64,000 nucleotides of DNA from Acanthochlamys bracteata (lineage: Eukaryota > Streptophyta > Magnoliopsida > Pandanales > Velloziaceae): the NCBI GenBank assembly GCA_019914995.1, contig CM034133.1, positions 9,442,495-9,506,494 of the forward strand, in the 5' to 3' direction. The translations under genes and the position numbers were made by a program. Under the pieces are notes generated by a model. The model was not told the origin of the DNA. It saw only the letters and a program-made list of their open reading frames with translations, and did no database searches. Shown in pieces: positions 44,772 to 56,351 of this stretch. Each line of letters opens with the position of its first letter. Position 1 is the first letter of the stretch.

Positions 44772-47700
44772 CTAGATCACGGTCCCATCCTGAATTTCTG
44801 AGTTCTTCAAAACTACTGTGATCCCAGACCGTATGTAGAAACCTTCTGATGATCTATCTGCCTCTTCAACATTCTGCAACACCAGAAAATTCGTCAGTGT
44901 TGTACTAAGCTTTCACGCAAAACATTTAAGAAAAATGAACTTGTTTCATTCACTAGTGGCCATGTAAGGGAAGAAAGAAAAAAGTCTGACGTATGATGAG
45001 TCTGACATGCTTCAGGTAAACTGCTGATGATAAGGAGAAGAGAAATGCAATGAAAGAAAATGCAAGGGAAAAACTGGATTCTTGAAGCAAAGCAAACAAA
45101 GAGGTAGATTAGAACTACAATCAGAAGACAATGTCCAAGGTATCTTATAAATCTCTGACAGCAACACACAACTTACATCAGCATTTACAATGACCACATT
45201 CTTGCCAATCTTTGCATTCTTGTCGATGATGCATTTCCTGTAGAAAAGTGAAATGTTTATTCATCACGTTCTATGCAGAAGATAGTTAAAATCTTCAAAA
45301 TGACCTTATGAACATGTACCTAATTTTAGTGTTCTCTCCAATACCAACTGGAACCTTGCCAGCAGCCAAAATCAATGATCTCTCTGGCTCAGTCTGATAG
45401 TAGTCGGCACCCATTACCATAGTATCCTAACAATCAGTCACAATATAGCATCAGTTGAATAAGGAACATCAACCATATCAATAACACAATCAAGCTAGAG
45501 ATGGCACTAGGTGGCGCTAGCTACATAGATCCGCTTATGCCATTGCTATACTGCTTGATTGGAAACCATTTCAAAGAAACAACATGTACAACTGAATAAG
45601 GAAGATGCTCATGCAAAAAGTACTCCAGTTCAACACACTTCACAGTAGATTGAAGCATCTCACTAGAAAGTAGCAACACACTAGTAACAACAAACAACAG
45701 AGAGATAAATTACTATAATGAACTTGCAGATCATCAATGTGCTTCTTCTCTTGGGTGCCGCTTCAAAGGCAAAAGCAAAAGATAGACAATGGGTAAAGCA
45801 GTTGCTAAAGACAGGGTAATATCAACAGCACCAAATCTAAAACTCCTTTGGAGACCTACTTCTCCAAGGTCCCCCTATCGCATGGGTGTATTCAATGTCT
45901 ACCAACTCCTTGCTCAATATACTCCAAATACACAACTACGCAAAACAAGGAAATCACCTTCAGTTCGACACCACATTCTAATCTCGAACGAATTCCAACT
46001 ATCGAATGTTCCACACTGCAACCAGTTAAGAAGCACCCGTGTGAAATTATAGAGTCTACAACCTGAGGATATTGGAAATTTTCAGTTGAGTGAAGCTGCA
46101 CAATTGCATGGAGCTAACGAATGGCGGAGGTGGATAAACATACCCGACACTTTTCCATTTTGGTTGGTGGTAGGAACCTTGGAGATGTGAAGATTGGTTT
46201 TGAAGGATCGTAGAAATGAAATTTTGGAGGCTTCATAACAACCATCTAATACGGTGAGCAGGTACACAAGTAAATAACTTAAAGAATCTTTACATTGTCA
46301 GAAAGTACCTGGTCAGCAAGGGCCAAATTGGCATCATAGAAGGACTTAATTGTTCCAATATCTTCCCAGTAATCGTTGAAGAGATACGCCTGTTTCATAA
46401 CATATATATCAAATAACCATTACTTGTTTCTTGTTGTGCGGTGTTACTTCTATACCAGTTTAGCAGAAAACAAGGCCTTAGGGCCTTGTTTTGCAGATTA
46501 TAAATAGAACTAATATCTAGGCAGAAAATTTCAGGCATAGAGAAAGCACCTGCACATTGTACTCCTTCGAAGCAAGTGGGATAATCTCAGATCCAAAATC
46601 ATTTGCAGATGGATATTGTTGTCTGATAATGAAGAAGCCATACATAAACAAACATAAGCATCGGCACATTTTCTTGATTAGGCTTGAATAAACACATCAC
46701 TGATCTCTACTTGGGCCATCTTACTTTAAAAGCATATACAAGATTTCCGTTTTGAACAAGTAGATACCCATAGATGCAATGTATGGTAATTTCATTGCTT
46801 CAACAGGGGGCAATCCAAGGATTGTGGTGTCCACTTGCTGCACAACGTGACATGCTTCGATCATGAGGATTTTATCAATTTTTATAAAGCAACCAATCGA
46901 AAGAACAATAAACTAGGTTACTATAGCATTTGTATATACGTTCATGCCAAGGTAAGTAATTTAGGAGGAAGCTAGAGTATCACCATTGTCCTAAGAGCTT
47001 CTCCCTTAGGTTTCTCAAGAAACTGGCAAATGCGCCCATCTTTATCAATTTTCATCAACCCAAAATCTGAGGCACGACTGTAGGAAAAATAAACAAGGCG
47101 TCACATAGTTAACCTTCTGGAGCTTCTCCCTTAGCTGATGATTCTGGCATGAAATGGAACTAAACAAACCACAATTTAACTTATTACAAAAACAAGTGCA
47201 ACATGATTGGGAGTTCCATTAACATCTTCCTTTAAACAAGGTTTAATAAAGTTTATTGGATCCAACTTCGCAATTTGCAGGAGTCAATCGAGTGCCAAAT
47301 TCATCTGCTTGTGATTTTCTAGCTAATATGGAAAAGGGATAAAAGATGCACGTCTCTTCATATTGAATGAAGAGGTAATGAAGGAAACTATACTTCAATA
47401 AGCCAAAAATTGAAAGGTATATTATGCAGATTAGATAACAAATTTACAAGAAATAAAATAGATTTTGAATGATCCAAGGCCAAAAATATAGTTACATCCG
47501 AAGCTTACCTACCTTTCATCCATTGGTACACAAGAGACAGATATATCAGCATTAGAACTTATATGCTTCTGCACATGACAAATTTTAAACAGTTAAAGGG
47601 ACAAAAAATGTGCATATGGAATGTTTGCTAGAGTTTACCTGTACAAAATCCATATAATCCATTCGATATAGGTGATCACCAGATAATATCAAAATGTTCT

Positions 47701-49349
47701 CTATATCTCGGAGCTTCATATCCTGGAAGAAATGCAGCAATATTGTTTAGTCTTTCTCAACTAAAATAAATCATAAATGCTACAAACATGGAACTTGTAT
47801 CCTGTTCTTTGGAAAGAAAACAAAATGGCAGTACAGCTCTCGAATTCCTCCTCCGTCATAAATAGTATTATGTACCTCAAAAAGCCATATGAATTGCCTA
47901 ACAGCATCAGCTGTTCCTTGAAACCATTTGTTTCCAAATTCCCCAGGTGTTTGAGTAGCTGCAAGAACCTACACATGTTTGGCGAAATGCACAAAAATTC
48001 GCTCAGTACCTGTATCGCTACAAGGAAATGAACCAAACATGATCGCATTGTCCTCATGCTTACCTCTACAAAACCATCACCAAAGTTAACTCCACTGCCA
48101 AAATTGTAAGTTCTAGCTAAATGCCGGTTGAGGGATTGTGAATTGAACTGCGTCAGTATGAAAATCTTATTGATTCCACTATTAATGCAGTTGCTCATTG
48201 GCACATCAATAAGCCTATAACATCCTCCAATTGGTACCTAAAAGATAAACGGTTAATAAACAGTACAATTATCAACATATCAGAAATCATTAACAGAAGT
48301 TCACCTTCGTGAAAGATAATTTGCAGTAATGAATCAAACCAATTGAAATATCAACTTGGAAAAATTTTAAGCATTTTCTTACAGCTGGTTTGGCTCTTCT
48401 CTTTGTCAGAGGGAATAATCTGGTTCCAGCACCCCCTCCCAGTATGATTGATGCTACCGTTTTCGGGTCAGCTGCTGGCTTTTCTATCTCTGATGCCTGA
48501 AGCACATACTCACAATTCATATGTGAAAGCAGGGAAAGGCAATTGGTTTTATTCATAATTGGAAGAACCTAACAAATTATAGTGGCAAACTGTATTCTCA
48601 GAGCAATGACTACGCACAATCAGATTAGCAATATCATAAGAAAAATTTACCAACCAGCAAAAAGGAAGAATTTCTTTCAGAAAAGCAAAACATGTAAAGG
48701 CAATAAATAAATACAACAGAAAGCCAAAGGTACAACCTTTCTCTATACAGAAGAAACCGTTATCATAACAAGACGCGACAAGAACACAGATAGAGGCAAA
48801 ACAATACAAAATAACAGCAAACTGATTCTGAAACAAGCAACATTCTTGCAAGACAACGCAATCCAGCACTCAAAAAGAAAGATTTTTGAAACCGAAAACA
48901 ATCTGAGAATATTTATAATCCCAATACAGAATTTGAATCTTCTTCTTAAAATTTCCATCTTTAACAAGTATAACACATTACCACTATCAAATTTGTTGTA
49001 AACAATTTACGATATAAAGCATTCAATATTACCACTCAGATTTGATAGACATAAAGCATTCAATATTATTCTCTGCTTTCAATAAAACAAAAATGATGTG
49101 ATACATAATAATCAAGAAAAATAAAAGGATTACTACCATGATCTCTTTCTGCACATCAGCGAGAACAGATTTGATCGAGGATGTCCTGAGACAACTCTTC
49201 TCCTGTTTTCTCTGGCAATGCCGTCGTCGAGGAAACACCAAATTCGGGCTGCCCAAGAACAAACTCGGTCCATGTTGAAATCTCGCAGCTGACCGATCGG
49301 TGAAAGATGAAAAATTAGAAGCAGACGAAGACAAGAGTGAGCTCTCCAT
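44772..49349 (-). CDS. ADP-glucose pyrophosphorylase large subunit, plastid
   Basis: Fifteen exons: 49137-49349, 48383-48496, 48064-48237, 47876-47968, 47639-47722, 47513-47568, 46984-47077, 46725-46837, 46550-46622, 46309-46389, 46144-46230, 45958-46062, 45320-45426, 45177-45237, 44772-44873; 518 residues. The Ser-rich N-terminus (about 1-70) is a transit peptide. Landmarks are [108 protein letters not shown] and [12 protein letters not shown], ending IQDGTVI. With small subunits it makes ADP-glucose from glucose-1-phosphate and ATP, the first committed step of starch synthesis. Exon 11's acceptor is ambiguous: AAG at 46231 gives the family-like Q/PPKF, while TAG at 46246 would add five residues. 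Confidence 0.94.
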
Positions 49350-50690
49350 GGCCGTCACGCCAAAGATTTTTTTTTTTTGCTCTCTCAGTCTCTGCGACTC
49401 GCTAGTTCTAAGTAAAACAACAACAAATGAACAAACCTGCGATTTTAATTATTTTAATTTCTTTATTTTAATATTTTTATTTTGTTTATTATTTTTTTTT
49501 TTTGTAAATACACGAGAAAGTTGTTGCTGTGAGGTAGACCCCAGTCTTCCATTTGATAGCGATACCTTTAGAAAACTCTATAGTATCTTTTTGAAATACT
49601 AGGTCTCATATTAATATTATATTATCAGATAAAAGCTTATGTTTATAAAACTACATTTGAACTTTTATTTTATATATAATATTAATCAATGACTCACTTT
49701 CCTTAAAAAATGAAGTGAGATTAAACAAATAAACTATCGACGATTAAGAGCGCAATTTAATACCAAATAGTCCAATTTTTTTCATCAAAGTTAAAATTTT
49801 AAGTATTTTATATATTTTAAATATAAATTAAACTCAAAATATACTTTAATTTACTATATTTTATTTCTGATTCAATTCAAAAAATAGAAATTAAATTTTA
49901 TTTTTAACTCATTTTAAAAATATAATAAAAACTAAACTCTACCTCTAATATATTTTAAAAAATTCTAATTATTATATTTCAATTTTGTAAAACTGACCTG
50001 CACTTGAAATACGTTATAACTGAAAAAGCGCAATACTTAAGGCCCAAATAACTGAATAAGGCCATCTAGCCCATTAAAATCTCACTCTTATATATGTTTG
50101 AAGAACTTTTGAAGGTTTTGGATCTAAATTGATCGAAAATAATTTAACATATATACAAACTTTTCTGAATCTCATATATGCATGAAATTCTGCGAATATT
50201 AAGAGCATTGGGAAGAAGGAGGACACCTTCTAATTAATAAGTCAAATTCGAAGATCAAACACATTCAAGAACAACAATCTTTGATTCAAAGAAAAGACGC
50301 AAAAAAATTGTGAACCTCCACCAAATAATCTTATGCTAAAAATTTTTTGGACTTCTTTAATATCATTCAATGAGCTGCATTATTGGCATTGCATAAGAGG
50401 TCAAACTCATCAAAGCAAATAAAATTTTAATCTTGACAACTAATAAGAGTAATCTATATATTTAAGATAGAAGGAAAAAATATTAACTCTCCATTAATTG
50501 CAGTTAATTATTCCAATCCAAAAATAATTAACAAAAACACTACCGTCTCTCCAAGAATAGCAAACATCTCTTCCTTACAATCTCTCTGCAATTCAAAAAA
50601 CATAGCTTGCTCGTCTTTGTTTGTTATTCTGTTTTGTTCTTGCAGGAGGAGGAGAGGCAGAATCATCAGACATAGGCTAATAAATCAACG
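49350..50690. other. Divergent promoter region of the AGPase and CHX genes
   Basis: AT-rich. A T-run and CT-rich leader (TCTCTCAGTCTCTGCG) lie at the AGPase side, and a TCTCT/CTTGC-rich leader at the CHX side. About 49790-49990 is an AT-rich repeat-like stretch. No ORF. Confidence 0.4.
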
Positions 50691-53484
50691 ATGGCGAACG
50701 TCGGTGTTGGTAACGGCGGCATCGGTCCTCCGCCGCCGTCTGTGCCGACATGTCCTGCACCGATGAAAGCGACGTCGAATGGGTCGTGGCAAGGAGACAA
50801 TCCTCTCGACTACGCATTGCCTCTGGCCATCGTTCAGATCTGCCTTGTCGTCGCTCTTACGCGTCTCCTCGCTTTCCTCCTCCGTCCTCTCCGTCAACCT
50901 CGCGTCATCGCCGAGATCATCGTAAGCCTTCTTCTCCTTCTAATTCTTCGTCTGTTATATATGAAATCATATCATTCACCTCCGCTCCATTCCATGCAAT
51001 TTCAGATCCTTGATTCATATGAGAATTCTTTGAATTTCAAAAACATTTTATGAAGAATATTTCTTCAATCTAAATCAAGGAATAAAATTTAAAAAGACAT
51101 GAATTAACTGACTTGGTTGATCCTAGGAATCTAAAATAAAATAAATTACGGTCAACTTTGACAATGACCATTTACATGTCTTGTATCTGTGGTGAACTGA
51201 CACTTGTACATCTATGTGCCTGACGTGGCAGGGTGGAATCCTACTGGGCCCGTCGGCTCTTGGCCGGAACAAGAAGTTCTTGGACACGGTGTTCCCCAAG
51301 TCGAGCCTCACCGTTCTCGACACGCTCGCCAACATCGGTCTCCTCTTCTTCCTCTTCCTCGTCGGTCTCGAGCTCGATCTCCGCGCCATCCGTCGTACCG
51401 GAATGCGAGCATTGGCAATCGCCGTCGCTGGAATCAGCTTGCCGTTTGTCATGGGCATCGGTACGTCTTTCGTTCTCCGTTCTACCGTCGCAAAAGGCGT
51501 ACCAGCAACGCCTTTCCTCGTATTCATGGGCGTTGCGTTATCGATCACTGCATTTCCGGTCCTCGCACGTATTCTCGCAGAGCTCAAGCTTCTGACTACT
51601 GACCTTGGTAGAATGGCGATGTCTGCGGCAGCAGTTAACGATGTCGCCGCATGGATTCTTCTTGCTCTGGCGATAGCTTTATCTGGCAACGGTTCGCCAT
51701 GGGTTTCCGTCTGGGTTTTACTAACTGGAAGCGGATTCGTTGCTGCAGTTGCGCTCCTCGGCCGTCCGGTTCTTACTTGGATGGCGCGACGATCGCCCGA
51801 AGGTGAGCCGGTTAAAGAAGTCTACGTCTGCGCCACGCTTGCCGCTGTGCTTGCTGCAGGATTCTGCACAGATGTAATCGGTATCCACGCGCTCTTCGGT
51901 GCCTTCATTGTCGGCGTTGTTGTCCCCAAGGAGGGTCCATTCGCCGGAGTTCTTATCGAGAAAGTCGAAGACCTCATCTCTGGCTTGCTCCTCCCTCTTT
52001 ATTTTGTATCCAGCGGGCTCAAAACAAATGTGGCCACCATTGCCGGCGGCAAGTCGTGGGCCCTATTGGCTCTCGTCATCACCACTGCATGCGTCGGAAA
52101 GATCCTCGGCACGGTTGTCGTATCTCTTCTCGTCCGAGTTCCTGCAAAGGAAGCCCTCACTTTGGGTTTCTTGATGAACACTAAGGGTCTTGTCGAGCTC
52201 ATCGTGCTCAACATCGGTAAGGACCGGAAGGTTCTGAACGACGAGACGTTCGCGATCATGGTTCTCATGGCGCTCTTCACCACGTTCATCACCACTCCGA
52301 TCGTCATGGCCATCCATAAACCCGCTCGCCGATCCGCACCCTACAAGCACCGCACGATCCAGCGTGCCGATCCCGACACAGAGCTTCGAATCCTTGCCTG
52401 CTTCCACGGCAGCCGCAACGTTCCAGCGCTGATCAACCTTGTGGAGTCCTCGCGAGGCACTCGTCGCCGCGGCCTCACCGTCTATGCAATGCATCTAATG
52501 GAGCTGTCCGAAAGATCCTCGGCGATATCCATGGTCCATAAGGCGCGCCGCAATGGGCTTCCTTTCTGGAACAACCGCAGCAACGACGAGGACCGTGTGG
52601 TTGTGGCCTTCCAGGCTTACCAACAGCTCAGCAACGTGTCGGTCCGGCCGATGACCGCAATCTCCGATCTCCACACGATTCATGAAGATATTGTTACCAG
52701 TGCTCACCAAAAGCGTGCCGCATTGATTTTACTGCCGTTCCACAAGATTCAGCAGATTGACGGATCGATGGAGACGATCGGCAACGCGTACCAACACGTT
52801 AACCAGCGCGTGCTTCGGCACGCTCCATGCACCGTAGGCATTCTGGTTGACAGAGGGCTCGGTGGCGCTGCACAGGTTTCAGCCAGCGACCTGTCGTACG
52901 ACATCACAGTCGTGTTCTTCGGCGGCCCTGATGATCGGGAAGCGCTCACCTATGCCGTCCGCATGGCCGAGCACCCTGGCATTCAACTTCAGGTTATCCG
53001 ATTCTTGCCGCAACCTGGCCGGTCATTGCTTGAAGCGGCAGGCAATAACACTATTGCCCAAAGCATCAACATTGTGATGGACATGAACCAGCGGTCGGTT
53101 GACGAGGCTTTCCTGGCGGAGTTCAAAGAGAAGACGGTCGCAACGGCGAACGGTGCGATCAAATACGAAGAAAAGGTTGTGAGCGGGAGTGAAGAGGTGC
53201 TGACGGTAATAAATAGTGTTGGCCGGTGCAATCTATTCTTGGTCGGGCATAGCCCGGTGGTGATGCCGCTCGTCGACCGGACCGACTGTCGTGAACTAGG
53301 GCCAGCAGGGAGCTACCTGGCATCATCGGAGTTCTCAACAACGGCGTCTGTGCTTGTGATCAAGAACTACGATTCGTCGACGAACACTTCTAAGATGCTG
53401 ATTGAAGAGGTCGCCGACATGGATTTGTACCCGGACACGCCGGCAGCCCCACGGCCCGGTCATGATTCCTGCCAGATCAAATGA
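50691..53484 (+). CDS. CHX-type cation/H+ antiporter (CHX17-20-like)
   Basis: Exons are 50691-50921 and 51232-53484, giving 827 residues. About residues 40-440 form the membrane Na+/H+ exchanger (CPA2) domain: [67 protein letters not shown], the ion-site ND in [36 protein letters not shown] and [15 protein letters not shown]. The long soluble tail (about 470-827) has the two USP-like regions usual in CHX proteins ([20 protein letters not shown] and [15 protein letters not shown]). Members move K+ or other cations across endomembranes or the plasma membrane and affect pH and trafficking. The single intron, ATC/GTAAGC to GGCAG/GGTGG, is phase 0. The second exon has high GC3 compared with neighbours. 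Confidence 0.96.
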
Positions 53485-54145
53485 TAGAAGTATGCATGTA
53501 CTCTCTTTAAGGAGAACAAAAAAATAAATGCCAAATGATAGAGATGTATATAGATCGTAGGTAAATGCGATACTGCATTATTGAATGATATTTACTATAT
53601 AACATAATTTTAGTACTTATTATTTTATTTTATTTATATATATGATCGGTGTTAGTATTTACATAATCTTATTTTTGCATTGATGAGCATGGTTGGTAGT
53701 TCTTATTTTTTATGAGATTTACTATAAGTTCAATGAGTGAGTTCATTTTCATTCGACAAGAAAACCTCCAAAAAGAAAGACTTTTGAAGACGACTTCTTG
53801 TTTCTAAAACGTAGAATAACTACTTTTCGAACAGAAATTAACAGTATAAGATTCGTATGAAACATTCTGAACATTAGTAGCAAAAGTAAAATATGCTCCA
53901 AATTTTACCTGTTTCACTTTGATCAATTCTCCGAGTGATTCACGCGCCTCTGCCACCGGCGTACCACCATCGTTTATTGCCATGGGCTACAAAAATCTCG
54001 TCTGTAACTCCGAACAGATCTCTGCTGACCACTTCCTTTCAACAACAGCTTGCCGTCCAGCTCCACTAGCTCAATCTTTTTCATTGCAACTCTTCATGGA
54101 ATCATAATAAACTGATACTTGGTTAATCAGTAACTGAGTGGTTAA
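53485..54145. other. Convergent 3' flanks of the CHX and PPR genes
   Basis: AT-rich to about 53890. A small minus-strand coding-like stretch (ELVELDGKLLLKGSGQQR at about 54085-54032) recalls the region that follows KVPGVSWV in other PPR proteins, but lies after the stop of the PPR frame. Confidence 0.3.
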
Positions 54146-55792
54146 TTAGTTACTGACCCAACTAACTCCAGGAACCTTTTGCAACTCGTCTTCAACTATA
54201 TCATCTCTTAGGTTCTCAACATGCCCCCACTTGTATTCAGAAGCGTACATGTTTGAAAGCATAACTCTGTAAGCCATTTTTTGTGGATCTAATACAATGA
54301 GTTTCTTCACTGCAAGCTCACCCAAATCTATTCGGCCATGGACACTACAACCCCATAAAAATGAACCCCAAACACCAGAATCTGGCTGCATTGGCATTGT
54401 CTGAATAAGCTCATATGCTTCCTCTAGACATCCAACCATTCCAAGTAGTTTCACAATATAAACATAATGCTCCATTTCCGGCTCTAAACCAAATTCGACT
54501 TTCATCCTTTCGAAAAGCTTACGCCCTTCCTCTTCAAGCCGTGAGTGGCAGCAAGCACATAAAAGCGAAGAAAAGGTTGCTTTGTCAGGCTTGAGCCCGG
54601 TAAGAAGCATGTCTTCCAGGACCTCAGTTGCTTTGTACCCCAGTCCATGAGAACCCAGACCTAAGATCAGAGTATTATATGCGACCAAATTCTTCTCTTG
54701 TATCGATTCAAAAACCCAAAGTCCCACCTGGGAGAAGCCGCATTTAATATATGCATTGGTTAGCGCACAGCAAACTTGAACATCTAAATCCATCCCAAGC
54801 CTGATAACGTAGCTGTGTACCTCTTTACAATGACCAATATTTGCAGATTCAGCACAAGCAGTCAGCACAACTGAAGCTAAGATGGGGTCCAATTTTTTGC
54901 CTAACCGGATCATTCCACTAGTCAAGGAAATAGCTTCCCAACTCTTCCCTGCCTGAGAAAATCCTGTGACTAGAGAAGTCCATGTAACCACATCAGGTGA
55001 ATTTATACCTTTAAAAAGTTGGTAAGCTGAATCCAAACACCTGCAGCTCGAGTACATGCTGACTAATGCACTCCTAACATGATCACCAGAATCACACCCA
55101 GCTTTCACTATAAATCCATGAACTCCACTCCCTATTGAAATTAAATGCTGGTCACGAAAACAAGAAATAAGTGCAACGAATGTATACACATCAGGTTTTT
55201 CTCCCGATTCTCGCATGTAATGAAAATGCTCAAGTCCCTTCTTCCCATAACCAAGATAGCCATAACCCATCATCAAAGCATTCCACATCACCAAATCTCT
55301 CTTGATCGATATATCAAAAACTTTCTCAGCATCTTCAAGGAGTCCTAATTTGGCATACGAACTTGTCACAGCACTACCAACAATGACATCATCTCCAAAA
55401 CCAGAGAAGATAACGCACCCGTGTACCATTCTTGCCGCAAACAAATCCGAATTCTCTGCACAACCTCGTGATATAGAAGCAAAAGTATAGCTATCCGGTT
55501 TCACAAAAGAACTTCTCATTTGATTAAAGAGACTACAAGCTTCGAAAAAGTGATATCGTTCTCGAGCATAGGCACGGATGATGGAGTTCCATAGAAAGAC
55601 AGTTCTCTGAGGACTTCGGTCGAACAGTTGTCGGGCAGAGTTAAGATCTTTGCTTCTAGCGTAGGCGCGGAGCACGTTTGTGGTAATGAATGAGTCGAAG
55701 GCAAGCTTTGCGGTGATGAGTAGCGCGTGGAGTTGCTTGGTTTGTTGATGAGTGGCGAGCTCTGGCAGTAGGCGGAGGAGTTTGGCCCGCAT
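54146..55792 (-). CDS. Pentatricopeptide repeat protein, PLS class with E-type C-terminus
   Basis: An intronless 548-residue frame, as usual for plant PPR genes. Tandem PPR motifs fill most of it: TNVLRAYARSKDLNSARQLF, VFLWNSIIRAYARERYHF, PDSYTFASISRGCAENSDL, LVMWNALMMGYGYLGYGKK, PDVVTWTSLVTGFSQAGKSW, LVAYNTLILGLGSHGLGYKA and PDKATFSSLLCACCHSRLEE. The end carries an E-like motif (SGVWGSFLWGCSVHGRIDLG, then LSNMYASEYKWGHVENLRDD and KVPGVSWVSN) without a DYW domain. PLS proteins bind organelle RNA and commonly specify C-to-U editing sites; the target is unknown. The layout resembles putative PPR proteins of the At1g64310 type. The stop right after KVPGVSW is slightly early relative to many E proteins. 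Confidence 0.93.
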   Translation of the reverse strand: MRAKLLRLLPELATHQQTKQLHALLITAKLAFDSFITTNVLRAYARSKDLNSARQLFDRSPQRTVFLWNSIIRAYARERYHFFEACSLFNQMRSSFVKPDSYTFASISRGCAENSDLFAARMVHGCVIFSGFGDDVIVGSAVTSSYAKLGLLEDAEKVFDISIKRDLVMWNALMMGYGYLGYGKKGLEHFHYMRESGEKPDVYTFVALISCFRDQHLISIGSGVHGFIVKAGCDSGDHVRSALVSMYSSCRCLDSAYQLFKGINSPDVVTWTSLVTGFSQAGKSWEAISLTSGMIRLGKKLDPILASVVLTACAESANIGHCKEVHSYVIRLGMDLDVQVCCALTNAYIKCGFSQVGLWVFESIQEKNLVAYNTLILGLGSHGLGYKATEVLEDMLLTGLKPDKATFSSLLCACCHSRLEEEGRKLFERMKVEFGLEPEMEHYVYIVKLLGMVGCLEEAYELIQTMPMQPDSGVWGSFLWGCSVHGRIDLGELAVKKLIVLDPQKMAYRVMLSNMYASEYKWGHVENLRDDIVEDELQKVPGVSWVSN

Positions 55793-56351
55793 GCAGGCGC
55801 ATCAACGCAACAGACAAAATTCCAAAAAGAAAACAACTTTAATCAACGAAGCCGCTCAAGTAGTCAACTCAATAAATTTCCACTGGATTTGAAGTTCACT
55901 ACTTAGTACAAAGAACTTCATGACGATCTTGCACTCGAGTGTTTTGAGCGGGCGAACCTCACAGTATAGACTCTCCAATGTCTTCCGGAATCTACAAGAA
56001 CTCCTATATCTTCACCTGCTTCTATGCTACTTCAATCCCTTCGTACTCATGAGCGAATAACATGATATAATAAGCTAAATAACAAAATTTTATGATATCC
56101 TCTATAATACTTGATGCATTGAAAATTGGATAAAATTTTAAACACAATACACAACTTATCATTTTCATGAACAATCTGCATATGCAAGTGCTAACACTTC
56201 TCTCCCTGTAAACTAGTTTGCTACTGCCTCTACAAAAGTCACTAGGAAAGCAACAACATAAGTTTTGTACATTGAAAATTTCTCTAGATTAATAAGCACA
56301 GATATAGGTCAAATAGATTAAGCTTTAAGTAACAGTCTACTCTTTCTGCAG
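55793..56351. other. Spacer between the PPR and SPT4 genes
   Basis: PPR 5' flank and SPT4 3' flank. No ORF or repeat recognised. Confidence 0.35.

Noticed and set aside
46725..46745. Earlier donor (AATCTT/GTATAT) for AGPase exon 8
   Set aside because: It would delete the YMLL part of a segment conserved in the family. The GTAAGA donor at 46724 keeps it in the same phase.
51123..53341. Several antisense and off-frame ORFs over the CHX gene
   Set aside because: They are shadows of a GC-rich coding exon; the sense frame is a full-length CHX protein.
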